The notes beneath the pieces are model-generated. The model saw only the letters and a program-made list of their open reading frames with translations. It had not been told where the DNA came from and ran no database searches. From DASUGC01 sp035606665 (GTDB lineage Bacteria; Acidobacteriota; Vicinamibacteria; Vicinamibacterales; SCN-69-37): a stretch of DNA of 63,269 bases. The DNA lies in the NCBI GenBank assembly GCA_035606665.1, contig DATNEY010000051.1, positions 1 through 63,269 of the forward strand, written 5' to 3'. Shown here piece by piece: positions 31,014-38,853 of this stretch (within the stretch, counting starts at the first letter, position 1; each line of letters begins with the position of its first letter). Both the position numbers and the translations under genes were made by a program.

Positions 31014-31035
31014 AGGGAATTCGTACGAATTCCCT
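31014..31035. promoter_or_regulatory. 22-bp palindrome in the FHA regulator/operon gap
   Basis: AGGGAATTCGT-ACGAATTCCCT is perfect and lies between the divergent starts (30975 and 31065). Its place fits an operator for the winged-helix regulator, but an orphan REP-like element is also possible since adjacent bases (GGGCCTAGAGACCCCGG) resemble other REPs here. Confidence 0.5.
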
Positions 31036-31064
31036 GAAGTTGGGCGGCCCGCCGGTACGCGATA

Positions 31065-31997
31065 GTGAGCGTGACTTCCATGAATGGCATGAATGTTATG
31101 ACAGACGCCAAGCGCTCGAGCCGACGTCCCTCCGGCGCGCTCATCGACGCCATCGTCGACAACATGCGTCAGAACCTCGAGGAGCTCAAGTACGCGACGC
31201 TCGCGCCGAGCCGTTACACGGTGTATCTGTCGCAGGCCGAGTACACGCGGCTCGAGGGCATTCTTCCGCGGCTGCAGGCCGAAGCGATTCGGGCGCTGAA
31301 CGAGGAGCTGGATAAGATCAACCGGCCGAACTGGCTGCGGCGCAAGGCCGGGTGGCTCCCCGGCCGGCAGCGACCAGCCGCGGAGAACGCGGGCCCGCGC
31401 TGGCACATCGAATTCCTCGTCGATACCGACGGCGAACTGGCCGCGCCGGGCGACATCATCGTCCACTCGGATCTGATGCTGGCTCCCGATCCGGAGCTCG
31501 GCGTCGGCGAACGCACGCGCCGGATCACGACGCGTTTCAGTTCCGGGTCAGACACGGGTCAGACCGGGGTCAGACCGGGGTCAGACCACGTTGGAAAAAC
31601 TCCCAGGTGGTCTGACCCCGGTCTGACCCCACCCGCACCGGTCCTCGGGCGGCTCACGTACACGGACAACGAGGGCACGCATGTCTTCGAGATTGTTCGC
31701 GAGCGGACGACGATCGGGCGTGGCGGACGGGCGTTCGCGGTGGACGTAAAGGTCGTGACTTCCGAGGATGTGTCCCGCGAGCACGCGCGGATCCGGCGGG
31801 ATGCGGCAACCGGGCAGTTCTTTCTGATCGATTTGAGCTCGCTGGGAACGACACTGAACGGCCGGCACGTCCCGCGCGGCGTGGAGGACCGGAACGGCGT
31901 TAAGCACGAGAATGGGACGGAGACGGCGTTGCCGGCGCGTGCGCGCATCGGCCTCGCCGATACGGTGTTCCTCGAATTCGAACAGGCGGGCCAATGA
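31065..31997 (+). CDS. FHA-domain protein, FhaA-like, first gene of the kinase/wall operon
   Basis: The N-terminal part (about residues 20-150; RYTVYLSQAEYTRLEG is a clear landmark) resembles the N-terminal domain of mycobacterial FhaA (DUF3662-type). The C-terminal 110 residues are an FHA domain (TTIGRGGRA, SREHARI, SLGTTLNGR) that should bind a phosphothreonine of a partner. Between them a REP insertion encodes about 28 residues (GSDTGQTGVRPGSDHVGKTP region). The start is GTG at 31065; ATGs at 31080, 31089 and 31098 are alternatives. Nineteen bases separate it from the small membrane gene. It is likely a phospho-dependent scaffold for the wall machinery encoded downstream. Confidence 0.85.
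   Translation: MSVTSMNGMNVMTDAKRSSRRPSGALIDAIVDNMRQNLEELKYATLAPSRYTVYLSQAEYTRLEGILPRLQAEAIRALNEELDKINRPNWLRRKAGWLPGRQRPAAENAGPRWHIEFLVDTDGELAAPGDIIVHSDLMLAPDPELGVGERTRRITTRFSSGSDTGQTGVRPGSDHVGKTPRWSDPGLTPPAPVLGRLTYTDNEGTHVFEIVRERTTIGRGGRAFAVDVKVVTSEDVSREHARIRRDAATGQFFLIDLSSLGTTLNGRHVPRGVEDRNGVKHENGTETALPARARIGLADTVFLEFEQAGQ
31546..31630. repeat. GGGGTCAGACC inverted repeat inside the first FHA gene
   Basis: Direct copies of CGGGGTCAGAC are followed by a perfect 24-bp inverted repeat (31566-31589 against 31607-31630) with a 17-nt loop. It lies in frame exactly between the FhaA-like domain and the FHA domain and encodes a Gly/Ser/Pro linker. Confidence 0.92.
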
Positions 31998-32016
31998 CCT
32001 CCCCCCTGAGGGGCCA

Positions 32017-32112
32017 ATGACCCTGTTGCTCTGGGCACGATTCGGCCTGCTCGCGGCTCTGCTGGCGGTCGTCACGACCATCGGCTGGGCCGTCGTGAAG
32101 GAACGCGAATGA
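32017..32112 (+). CDS. 31-residue single-pass membrane peptide
   Basis: ATG-to-TGA frame of 32 codons. The product is MTLLLWARFGLLAALLAVV followed by TTIGWAVVKERE: one hydrophobic helix of about 20 residues and a short charged tail. Its TGA overlaps the ATG of the phosphatase (ATGA), so it is probably translated and coupled. The spacing to the preceding FHA gene is 19 nt. No family is recognised; small membrane peptides in such operons may regulate the kinase or the SEDS enzyme, but that is a guess. Confidence 0.6.
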   Translation: MTLLLWARFGLLAALLAVVTTIGWAVVKERE

Positions 32113-33725
32113 GACTGCGTGCCGCCGGCGCGACGGACGTCGGCGTCCAGCGCGACGTCAACGAGGATCGCTTCTACAGCGACCCCGAGCGCGGCATCTT
32201 CACGGTCGTCGACGGCGTCGGCGGCCAGGCCGCGGGCGGCCGGGCCGCCGACACAGCGCTCGACGTCCTCCGCACGCGCCTCACGACCGGCAATGGCGCG
32301 CTCGGCACCCGCATGCGGGAGGCCATCACGCTCGCCAACAATGAGGTCCACCGTCAGGCCGCGTCGCGTCCCGAGTGGCACGGCATGGCGTGCGTGCTCA
32401 CAGCGGTTGTCATCGACGGCGATCGCGCGGTTGTCGGCCACGTCGGCGACACGCGTCTCTACAAGCTGCGCGGCGGCCGCATACAGAAAGTCACGCCCGA
32501 TCACTCGCCCGTCGGCGAGCGCGAGGATGCCGGCGAAATCTCTGAAGCCGATGCGATGCGGCACCCGCGCCGCAACGAGGTCTACCGCGACGTCGGCTCC
32601 GAGCCGCACGAGATTGGCGACACCGACTTCATCGATGTACGCGACACGACGATGGAGACAGACTCGGCATTGTTGCTGTGCAGCGACGGGCTGACCGACC
32701 TGGTCACGTCGGATGAAATCCTCCGCGTCGTCGACCAGCACGCAGGGCATCCCGATGACGTGAGCCGCGCGCTGGTGAAGGCCGCCAACGATGCCGGTGG
32801 TAAGGACAACATCACGGTCGTCTACGTCGAGGGCGAGCGGTTCACGACGAAACCGGGGCCGGGCGAAATCTCCTCCAGAAATTGCGCCCGGCCCCTTTTC
32901 GCCGTCCTGCTCCTGCTCGCCGCCCTCGCCGCCGTCTGGGCGTGGGCCGGGTATCCCATCCCCGACATCGTCGCGAACTACCTGGTTTCCCGCCCTACCG
33001 GCGCCAACGTGGTTGTCGTGAAGCCCGGCGAGTCCATCGCGGCGGCCATCACCGCGGCCGCGCCGGGCAGCACTATCCTCGTCGAACCGGGTGAGTATCG
33101 TGAACGTCTCACGCTCAAAGGTGACATCAGATTGATCAGCCTGACCTCGCGCGGCGCGGTGCTGCGGCTGCCGGGCGACGCGACCGACGAGGACGCGGCT
33201 GTCGTGGCCACGGACGTGAAGAATGCCGAGATCTCGGGTTTCCGCATCGTGGGTGACGCCGCGACGCCGCTCGGCACCGGCGTAATCGCGCGCGCATCCG
33301 GCGTGCGCCTCGTCGATCTCGAGGTCTCGGGCGCGGCGCGCGCGGCGTTCGATCTCGGCCCTGGAGACGGCCTGATGCTGCTCGCGAGTGACATCCACGA
33401 CAACCCGGGCTCCGGTCTCGTGCTCCGCGCCAATGCCACGCCACGCATCACGCACAGTACGTTCAGCAACAACGGCAGCTCGACACAGACCTCATCGGCG
33501 ATGGTGATCGAGCCGGGCGCGTTGCCGTCATTCGCCGGCAATTTCTTTCACAATCTGGAACCGCAGAGCTTCACGAATCTCGATGTCGCCGCGAAGATTC
33601 AATTGAAGAATCTGAACTGGTTTCCGAGTGCGGCAGCTGCCGCAGGCGCCCGGGGTGGCACGGCTACCTCGGGTGCGGCGGCCCCTGCCGGCGCCGCACG
33701 CGGCCGTGGCCGGGGTGGCCAGTGA
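32109..33725 (+). CDS. PP2C-type Ser/Thr phosphatase with membrane anchor and beta-helix ectodomain
   Basis: Residues 1-245 are a PPM phosphatase with the metal-binding motifs NEDRF, DGVGGQAAG, HVGDTRLY, CSDGLTD and DNITVV. A transmembrane helix follows at about 261-283 (FAVLLLLAALAAVWAWAG). The outside part, about 295-510, is a right-handed beta-helix (NosD/pectin-lyase-like: VKPGESIAAAI, SGFRIVGDA, LLASDIHDN, ITHSTFSNN). The tail is Ala/Gly/Arg-rich. In actinobacteria the matching phosphatase PstP has a short ectodomain; a beta-helix, typical of polysaccharide binding, suggests wall sensing. It is coupled to the small membrane gene (ATGA) and to the kinase (GTGA), and should counter that kinase. 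Confidence 0.9.
   Translation: MRLRAAGATDVGVQRDVNEDRFYSDPERGIFTVVDGVGGQAAGGRAADTALDVLRTRLTTGNGALGTRMREAITLANNEVHRQAASRPEWHGMACVLTAVVIDGDRAVVGHVGDTRLYKLRGGRIQKVTPDHSPVGEREDAGEISEADAMRHPRRNEVYRDVGSEPHEIGDTDFIDVRDTTMETDSALLLCSDGLTDLVTSDEILRVVDQHAGHPDDVSRALVKAANDAGGKDNITVVYVEGERFTTKPGPGEISSRNCARPLFAVLLLLAALAAVWAWAGYPIPDIVANYLVSRPTGANVVVVKPGESIAAAITAAAPGSTILVEPGEYRERLTLKGDIRLISLTSRGAVLRLPGDATDEDAAVVATDVKNAEISGFRIVGDAATPLGTGVIARASGVRLVDLEVSGAARAAFDLGPGDGLMLLASDIHDNPGSGLVLRANATPRITHSTFSNNGSSTQTSSAMVIEPGALPSFAGNFFHNLEPQSFTNLDVAAKIQLKNLNWFPSAAAAAGARGGTATSGAAAPAGAARGRGRGGQ
32855..32895. repeat. REP-like inverted repeat inside the phosphatase gene
   Basis: Arms GGGGCCGGGCG and CGCCCGGCCCC surround a partly complementary 19-nt centre. 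In frame, it encodes about 13 residues (GPGEISSRNCARP) exactly between the phosphatase domain and the transmembrane helix. Confidence 0.82.
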
Positions 33726-35623
33726 CCCAGACCGTCTTCGGCCAGATCGGTCCGTTTCTGATCGAGCGCCCGATCGGCCAGGGCGGGATGGCGTCAGTGT
33801 TCCTGGCGCGCGACACGCGGGCCGAATCCGCGAACGCGCGCGTGGCGCTGAAGGTCGTCCAGCTCGGCACCGACCAGGAAGCGCGCGAGATCCTCGAGTC
33901 CGAGCAGCGTGGCGCCGAGCTGCAGCAGCAGTTCTGCCAGTTCAGCCGATTCGTACCGAGGGTCTTCGACGTCGGCTTCACGGACGACTACTTCTACATC
34001 GCGATGGAGTACGTGGCCGGCGAGGACCTCTCGCAGGCGATTCACCGCGGCCGGCTGCCCTGGCAGCGCGCGGTCACCATCACGATGCAGCTCTGCGAGT
34101 TCCTCGAGGAAGCGGATCGCTTCGAGGCGGGCACCGGCTCGCGGCGCGTACTGCTGCACAATGACCTGAAACCGCGCAACATCCGCGTCGTCGAGGGCGA
34201 CGCGATCAAGGTCCTCGATTTCGGCGCCGCCAAGGCGCTCTCGCTCAGCCGCAAGGTCACGCGCAACGACTTCGGCAGTACCGCGTACCTCTCGCCCGAG
34301 TGCCTGGAAAGCGGCGATCGTGACATCCACACCGACGCCTGGGCGCTCGGCGTGCTGCTCTATGAGATGGTGTCCGGACGCCAGCCGTACCGCGCGGACG
34401 ACACGCGCAGACTCGAACACCTGATCAGATCGCGCCAGACACCAGAGTCGATCTCAGGGCTCTGTCCTCCCGCGCTCGAAGCCGTCATCGCGAAACTGCT
34501 CGCACCGTACCCCGACGATCGCTACGGGAACCCGGTGGACATCCGTACCGACCTCGCGAGCGCGCTCGCGGGACAGGAGACGCGTGCGCTCGCGGAGGGA
34601 TGGCCTCGCGAAATGGACACGACGCCGACGCGCCGGACGCACGACGAACCCGCAACGCGGCCGATTGCTCCACCGCCTGCGCCGGCGCCCATCGGCGTTC
34701 CCGCACCGGCACCGCCGCCACCACCCCGGTCCAGGTTTCCGGGCCTGTTCGGAAGGTCGATCCTCATCATCGCGGTCACGCTCGCCCTGAACGAGGGTTG
34801 CGTTGCGTCCAGGGCCAATCGTCTGTCGCACACCGTCGCACTGCAGGACTTCGCCGGTCTGGCCGAACTGTGGCCCAACTACGAGCGGCTCGCGGGCTGG
34901 AGCTTCCTCGGCGGCGCCGGCGTCTCCAAGCTGGAGGCCGCCTTGACGACGCAGACGGGCATCCTCGCCGAGCGCGTCATGGCGAACTACAGATCGCCGC
35001 AGCCAACCGTCCGCGAGAACCAGTGGAAGCAGGCGCGCGAGGCGCTGGCACGCGCGGTTGCCATCCGGCCCGGCGACAACTCGCTCAGAGCCTCGCTTCG
35101 GTACTGCGAGGGCCACCTGTTCCGCATAGACGGCGAGGCCTCGAAGGCGCGCAATCGGGAGACGCCGTCCGCAGCCGAGCGGGACAAGGCCCAGCAGCTG
35201 TTCACCGAGGCGGTCGTCGCATTCCGTGAAGCGGCGTCGCTTCGGGAGAACTGGCCGGACCCGTTCCTTGGCCTCGCACGGACGTTCATCTACGGCCTCG
35301 AGGATGTGGACCGCGGCGCCAACGCGCTTGCGCTTGCCGAGAAGTACGGCCACCACCCGGGTGAACGCGAAACCATCCAGCTCGCCGATGGATATCGCGC
35401 AAACGGAGAAGCGCTCCTGCGCTCGGCGCAGACGCTTCGCGGCATGCCGCAGGAGCGCGACCACCTCGAGCGCGCGCGCACGGCGTTCAACGAAGCCCTG
35501 ACGCGGTACTCGACCGTATCTGGCGTCGGCAATGCCGCCGCCAGCATCCGCGAGACGCAGCGGCGCCTCGATCGCGTCGAGGAGCGGCTGCGGGAATTGT
35601 CGAAGTGGTGGCCATGGGACTGA
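33722..35623 (+). CDS. Membrane Ser/Thr protein kinase with helical-repeat ectodomain
   Basis: Residues about 8-285 are a Hanks-type kinase: the Gly loop IGQGGMASVF, the ATP-binding Lys in VALKVV, the catalytic loop HNDLKPRN (D148), and the DFG motif at D166. The residue before D148 is Asn, not Arg, so it is a non-RD kinase and may not depend on activation-loop phosphorylation. A Pro-rich linker (about 305-340) leads to one membrane helix (about 343-360) and a 270-residue extracytoplasmic TPR-like helical region instead of the PASTA repeats of PknB. It overlaps the phosphatase by 4 nt (GTG start) and the SEDS-PBP gene by 19 nt. Probable targets are the FHA partners and the wall synthase. Confidence 0.9.
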   Translation: MTQTVFGQIGPFLIERPIGQGGMASVFLARDTRAESANARVALKVVQLGTDQEAREILESEQRGAELQQQFCQFSRFVPRVFDVGFTDDYFYIAMEYVAGEDLSQAIHRGRLPWQRAVTITMQLCEFLEEADRFEAGTGSRRVLLHNDLKPRNIRVVEGDAIKVLDFGAAKALSLSRKVTRNDFGSTAYLSPECLESGDRDIHTDAWALGVLLYEMVSGRQPYRADDTRRLEHLIRSRQTPESISGLCPPALEAVIAKLLAPYPDDRYGNPVDIRTDLASALAGQETRALAEGWPREMDTTPTRRTHDEPATRPIAPPPAPAPIGVPAPAPPPPPRSRFPGLFGRSILIIAVTLALNEGCVASRANRLSHTVALQDFAGLAELWPNYERLAGWSFLGGAGVSKLEAALTTQTGILAERVMANYRSPQPTVRENQWKQAREALARAVAIRPGDNSLRASLRYCEGHLFRIDGEASKARNRETPSAAERDKAQQLFTEAVVAFREAASLRENWPDPFLGLARTFIYGLEDVDRGANALALAEKYGHHPGERETIQLADGYRANGEALLRSAQTLRGMPQERDHLERARTAFNEALTRYSTVSGVGNAAASIRETQRRLDRVEERLRELSKWWPWD

Positions 35624-38600
35624 CATACACGCACGGACGCGACCTCGTCCAGCAACGCACGCGCGTTTCGACGATCTCACTCGGAGAACAGCTGCTCGTC
35701 GCGACCTCGCTGGTCGTCGTGCTGGCCATTACCCTCGCCTACGCGGGCCGTGTCCGCGCCGAAGCCTGGGGCAAAGAGGGCCAGGCGGCGCCCGTGAATC
35801 TGAACTCGATCAACAAACCCGAGGAGATCGAGCCCGCGCTCGCGGCTGTCATCGCGACGCCGGCGGAACGGAAAACGGCGGCCGCGGTTATCGCCGCCGC
35901 GACTCCCCTGTCGAATGTCGGCGCGCTCGCGAGAATGAAGAACGGCGATCAGCCGCTTTTCACCGGCGCACAAGTCGCCGCGCTCAAGCCCTTACTGAGC
36001 GTGAGGACGATCGACGAGTTCCGATCCGCAGTCCTGTGGTGCTCCCTTGCCACCGTTCTGGCGTTCCAATTCGTGTCCCTCGTCTGGAGGTTGCGCGGCG
36101 TGCCGGGTGATCGCACGCTGCTCACGCTCGCCCACCTGCTCGTCGGCATCGGTTTCGTGATGATGATCAGCCGTCCGGATCCACTGCGGGACACGCTGCT
36201 CATCTCACGCTACACGGCCGGTGTCGTGATCGGCTTGGTTCTCTTCGCCGCTGTTTCCTTGATCAACCTCGATCGCGCGGCGTTCCGTGAGCTCACGTAT
36301 CTACCGCTCGTGGGCGCGCTCGGATTGTCTGTCCTGTTGATCCTGTTCGGCAGTGGTCCCGGCTCGAGTTCCGCGAAGGTCAACCTCGGGCCGGTGCAGC
36401 CCATCGAGGCAATTCGCCTGCTGCTCGCGCTGTTCCTCGCGGGTTACTTCGCACGCAGATGGGAGCTCCTGAGACAGGTGCGCACGGAAACGATCCGTAA
36501 CCGCCGCCTGCCGGCCTGGATCAATCTTCCGCGGCTCGATCACGTCCTTCCGGTCGCGGCCGGCGTCGGAATGGCGCTCGTCCTCTTCTTCTTCCAGAAG
36601 GACCTCGGCCCGGCGCTGTTGCTCTCGCTGATGTTCCTGTCGTTGTTCGCGATCGCAAGAGGTGGTGCGTGGCTCGCCTGCGCAGGGCTCGCCGGACTCG
36701 TCGCGGGCTTCGGCATCGGGTATCTCGCGAACATCTCCAGCACGCTCACGGGCCGCCTCGCGATGTGGGGCAGCGCCTGGGACAACGCCGTCCGTGGCGG
36801 CGATCAGGTCGCGCAGGGTCTCTGGGGGCTCGCGGCGGGCGCCGTGAGCGGCACTGGCGCTGGCCTCGGGAACACCCGGTTCATTCCGGAGGGCCACACC
36901 GATTTGATCTTTGCCGCGATCGGCGAGGAGCTCGGGCTGGTAGGGCTCATCGTGACCGCTGCGGCATTCGCGTTGATTGCGGCGCGCGGTGTTCAGATTG
37001 CGAGACGCGCGTCGAGCGACTACCGCTTCTTCCTGGCGATAGCCCTAACGCTCGCGACCGTCGTACCCGCGCTGGTGATGGCCGCCGGCGTGCTCGGCGT
37101 GCTGCCGCTCACGGGTGTCGTGACGCCGTTTCTGAGCTATGGGGGATCGGCAATGGCTGTGAACTTCGTCTCGCTCGGTCTCCTTGTCGCAATCGATCGC
37201 GATCGAGGATGGCGCGCGAAGGCCGACCTGGCGCCGTTCCGGGTACCGGTGCGGTGGCTTGGCCGCGTGGCGGCCGCGGCGGCCGGGGTGATGCTTGTCG
37301 TCGCCGCCGGCGTCCAGACGGTCCGAGCGGATGAGTATCTCGTGCGGCCGCAACTGAGCGTGCAGGCCGACGGTGGACGAAGGTTCCAGTACAACCCGCG
37401 CGTGCTCGAGGCGCTGAGGAACATCCCGCGTGGAAGTATCTACGACGCGCGCGGCGACGTACTGGCGACGAGCGATCCGGCGACCATCGCGAAGCTCAAT
37501 GCGAGTTCCAAGAGCCCGGCGTCCGGCGCCTGCGCGGACTCGTCCAAACGGTGTTATCCCGCAGGGCCGGCGCTCTTCCACATTCTCGGCGACACGAACA
37601 CGCGCGAAAACTGGAGCGCCGCCAACTCGTCGTACGTCGAACGCGATTCGGAGGATCTGCTCCGCGGATTCGACGATCACGCAACGACGGTAACGACGAC
37701 GGATCGCAACGGTCACAACACCGTGGCAGTGCGGCGGGATTACGCCTCTGTTGTGCCGCTCGTCCGCCATCGCTGGGAACCGGATCACCCGGACGCCAAG
37801 GCCGTGCTGACCCGATCGCGCGACGTGCGTCTCACGATCGACGGCCGACTCCAGCTCGCGGTCGCGTCGATTCTAGAGCGGGCGGTCAAGGCCTCCGGCA
37901 GCGGCAAAGGCGCCGTGGTGGTGCTCGACGCCGCGACGGGCCAGGTGCTGGCCAGTGTCAGCTGGCCGTTGGGGACAGAAGGACCTCGGGAGTCGTTTTC
38001 CGAGCCCTCGAGCGAAAACGACTCCCGAGGTCGTTTTCTCGATCGCGCCCGCTACGCGCTCTATCCGCCGGGCTCAACCTTCAAGGTCGTCACCGCGGCG
38101 GCAGCGCTCCGGCAGAACCCGGCGGCCGCCGACCAGCACTTCTCCTGCACGCGTCTGCCGAGCCACCGCATCGGCGTCCGCATTCCCGGCTTCGGACCGC
38201 CCGTCGTCGACGACGTGAAGGATCCGGATCCGCACGGCGACATCGCGATGCATGACGCGATGGTGCGGTCCTGCAATGCGTACTTCGCACAGCTGGCAGT
38301 CGCGCTGGGATCGGATGCGCTGGCGCAGACCGCGGCCACGGCCGGCATCACGCTCAATTCATCGAAGGCGGCCGATCGCGTCCGGGCCAATCTTCCTCAC
38401 GCAGGCTACGGTCAGGGCGAAGTCGTCACCACGCCTCTTCGCATGGCGCGCGTCGTGGCCGCGATTGCCTCCGACGGAATGCTCCGCGAGGCTCCACTCG
38501 CAATGCCTCGCGCCACCGGCGCCGGCGCACCAAAGCTGGTTGGAATTGAAACCGCGTTCGTGCCGCCTGGCGGGGCGCGGCAGATCGCATCGTACCTGCG

Positions 38601-38853
38601 CGACGCCGTCACGGGCGGCACGGGACGCCTGCTGCGCGACCACCCGGCGCGGATCGCCGGCAAGACCGGGACAGCGGAGCTCGACGAAGCCGCGTCGCAC
38701 GCCTGGTTCGTCGGCTTCGCCCCGTACAGTCCGTCCACCCGACGGATCGCCTTTGCCGTCGTTTTGGAAAACGCCGGGTACGGCGGAGTTTCCGCCGCGA
38801 ACGTCGCGGGGCAGGTGGCGACGTCAGCGACCACGCTCGGAATCATCAAATGA
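35605..38853 (+). CDS. SEDS glycosyltransferase-class B PBP transpeptidase fusion (RodA/FtsW-PBP2 like)
   Basis: One 1082-residue polypeptide holds both halves of a peptidoglycan synthase. Residues about 25-560 are a polytopic SEDS protein (NLGPVQPIEA, FFFQKDLGPALLL, GTGAGLGNTRFIPEGHTDLIFAAIGEELG, TPFLSYGGSAM). After a membrane helix near 555-575 comes a class B PBP: pedestal start RGSIYDARGDVLA near 612, then the transpeptidase motifs S824-xx-K827 (PPGSTFK), S889-C-N891 and K1020-T-G. No stop or start lies at the junction. It should polymerise and cross-link wall strands. GTG at 35605 has GGGA 9 nt upstream; ATG at 35614 is an alternative. A REP insertion encodes residues about 793-809. It overlaps its neighbours on both sides. 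Confidence 0.93.
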   Translation: MVAMGLTYTHGRDLVQQRTRVSTISLGEQLLVATSLVVVLAITLAYAGRVRAEAWGKEGQAAPVNLNSINKPEEIEPALAAVIATPAERKTAAAVIAAATPLSNVGALARMKNGDQPLFTGAQVAALKPLLSVRTIDEFRSAVLWCSLATVLAFQFVSLVWRLRGVPGDRTLLTLAHLLVGIGFVMMISRPDPLRDTLLISRYTAGVVIGLVLFAAVSLINLDRAAFRELTYLPLVGALGLSVLLILFGSGPGSSSAKVNLGPVQPIEAIRLLLALFLAGYFARRWELLRQVRTETIRNRRLPAWINLPRLDHVLPVAAGVGMALVLFFFQKDLGPALLLSLMFLSLFAIARGGAWLACAGLAGLVAGFGIGYLANISSTLTGRLAMWGSAWDNAVRGGDQVAQGLWGLAAGAVSGTGAGLGNTRFIPEGHTDLIFAAIGEELGLVGLIVTAAAFALIAARGVQIARRASSDYRFFLAIALTLATVVPALVMAAGVLGVLPLTGVVTPFLSYGGSAMAVNFVSLGLLVAIDRDRGWRAKADLAPFRVPVRWLGRVAAAAAGVMLVVAAGVQTVRADEYLVRPQLSVQADGGRRFQYNPRVLEALRNIPRGSIYDARGDVLATSDPATIAKLNASSKSPASGACADSSKRCYPAGPALFHILGDTNTRENWSAANSSYVERDSEDLLRGFDDHATTVTTTDRNGHNTVAVRRDYASVVPLVRHRWEPDHPDAKAVLTRSRDVRLTIDGRLQLAVASILERAVKASGSGKGAVVVLDAATGQVLASVSWPLGTEGPRESFSEPSSENDSRGRFLDRARYALYPPGSTFKVVTAAAALRQNPAAADQHFSCTRLPSHRIGVRIPGFGPPVVDDVKDPDPHGDIAMHDAMVRSCNAYFAQLAVALGSDALAQTAATAGITLNSSKAADRVRANLPHAGYGQGEVVTTPLRMARVVAAIASDGMLREAPLAMPRATGAGAPKLVGIETAFVPPGGARQIASYLRDAVTGGTGRLLRDHPARIAGKTGTAELDEAASHAWFVGFAPYSPSTRRIAFAVVLENAGYGGVSAANVAGQVATSATTLGIIK
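37982..38032. repeat. RAYT-type REP inside the PBP domain
   Basis: Arms GACCTCGGGAGTCGTTTTC (37982-38000) and the exact complement (38014-38032) around a 13-nt centre. The GTCGTTTTC end is shared with the palindromes flanking the RAYT gene at 28 kb. The 51 bases are 17 codons without a stop, placed about 15 residues before the catalytic SxxK. Confidence 0.93.

Noticed and set aside
31581..33455. 624-codon open frame on the minus strand
   Set aside because: Antisense to the FHA and phosphatase genes, which have clear motifs; composition is that of a shadow frame.
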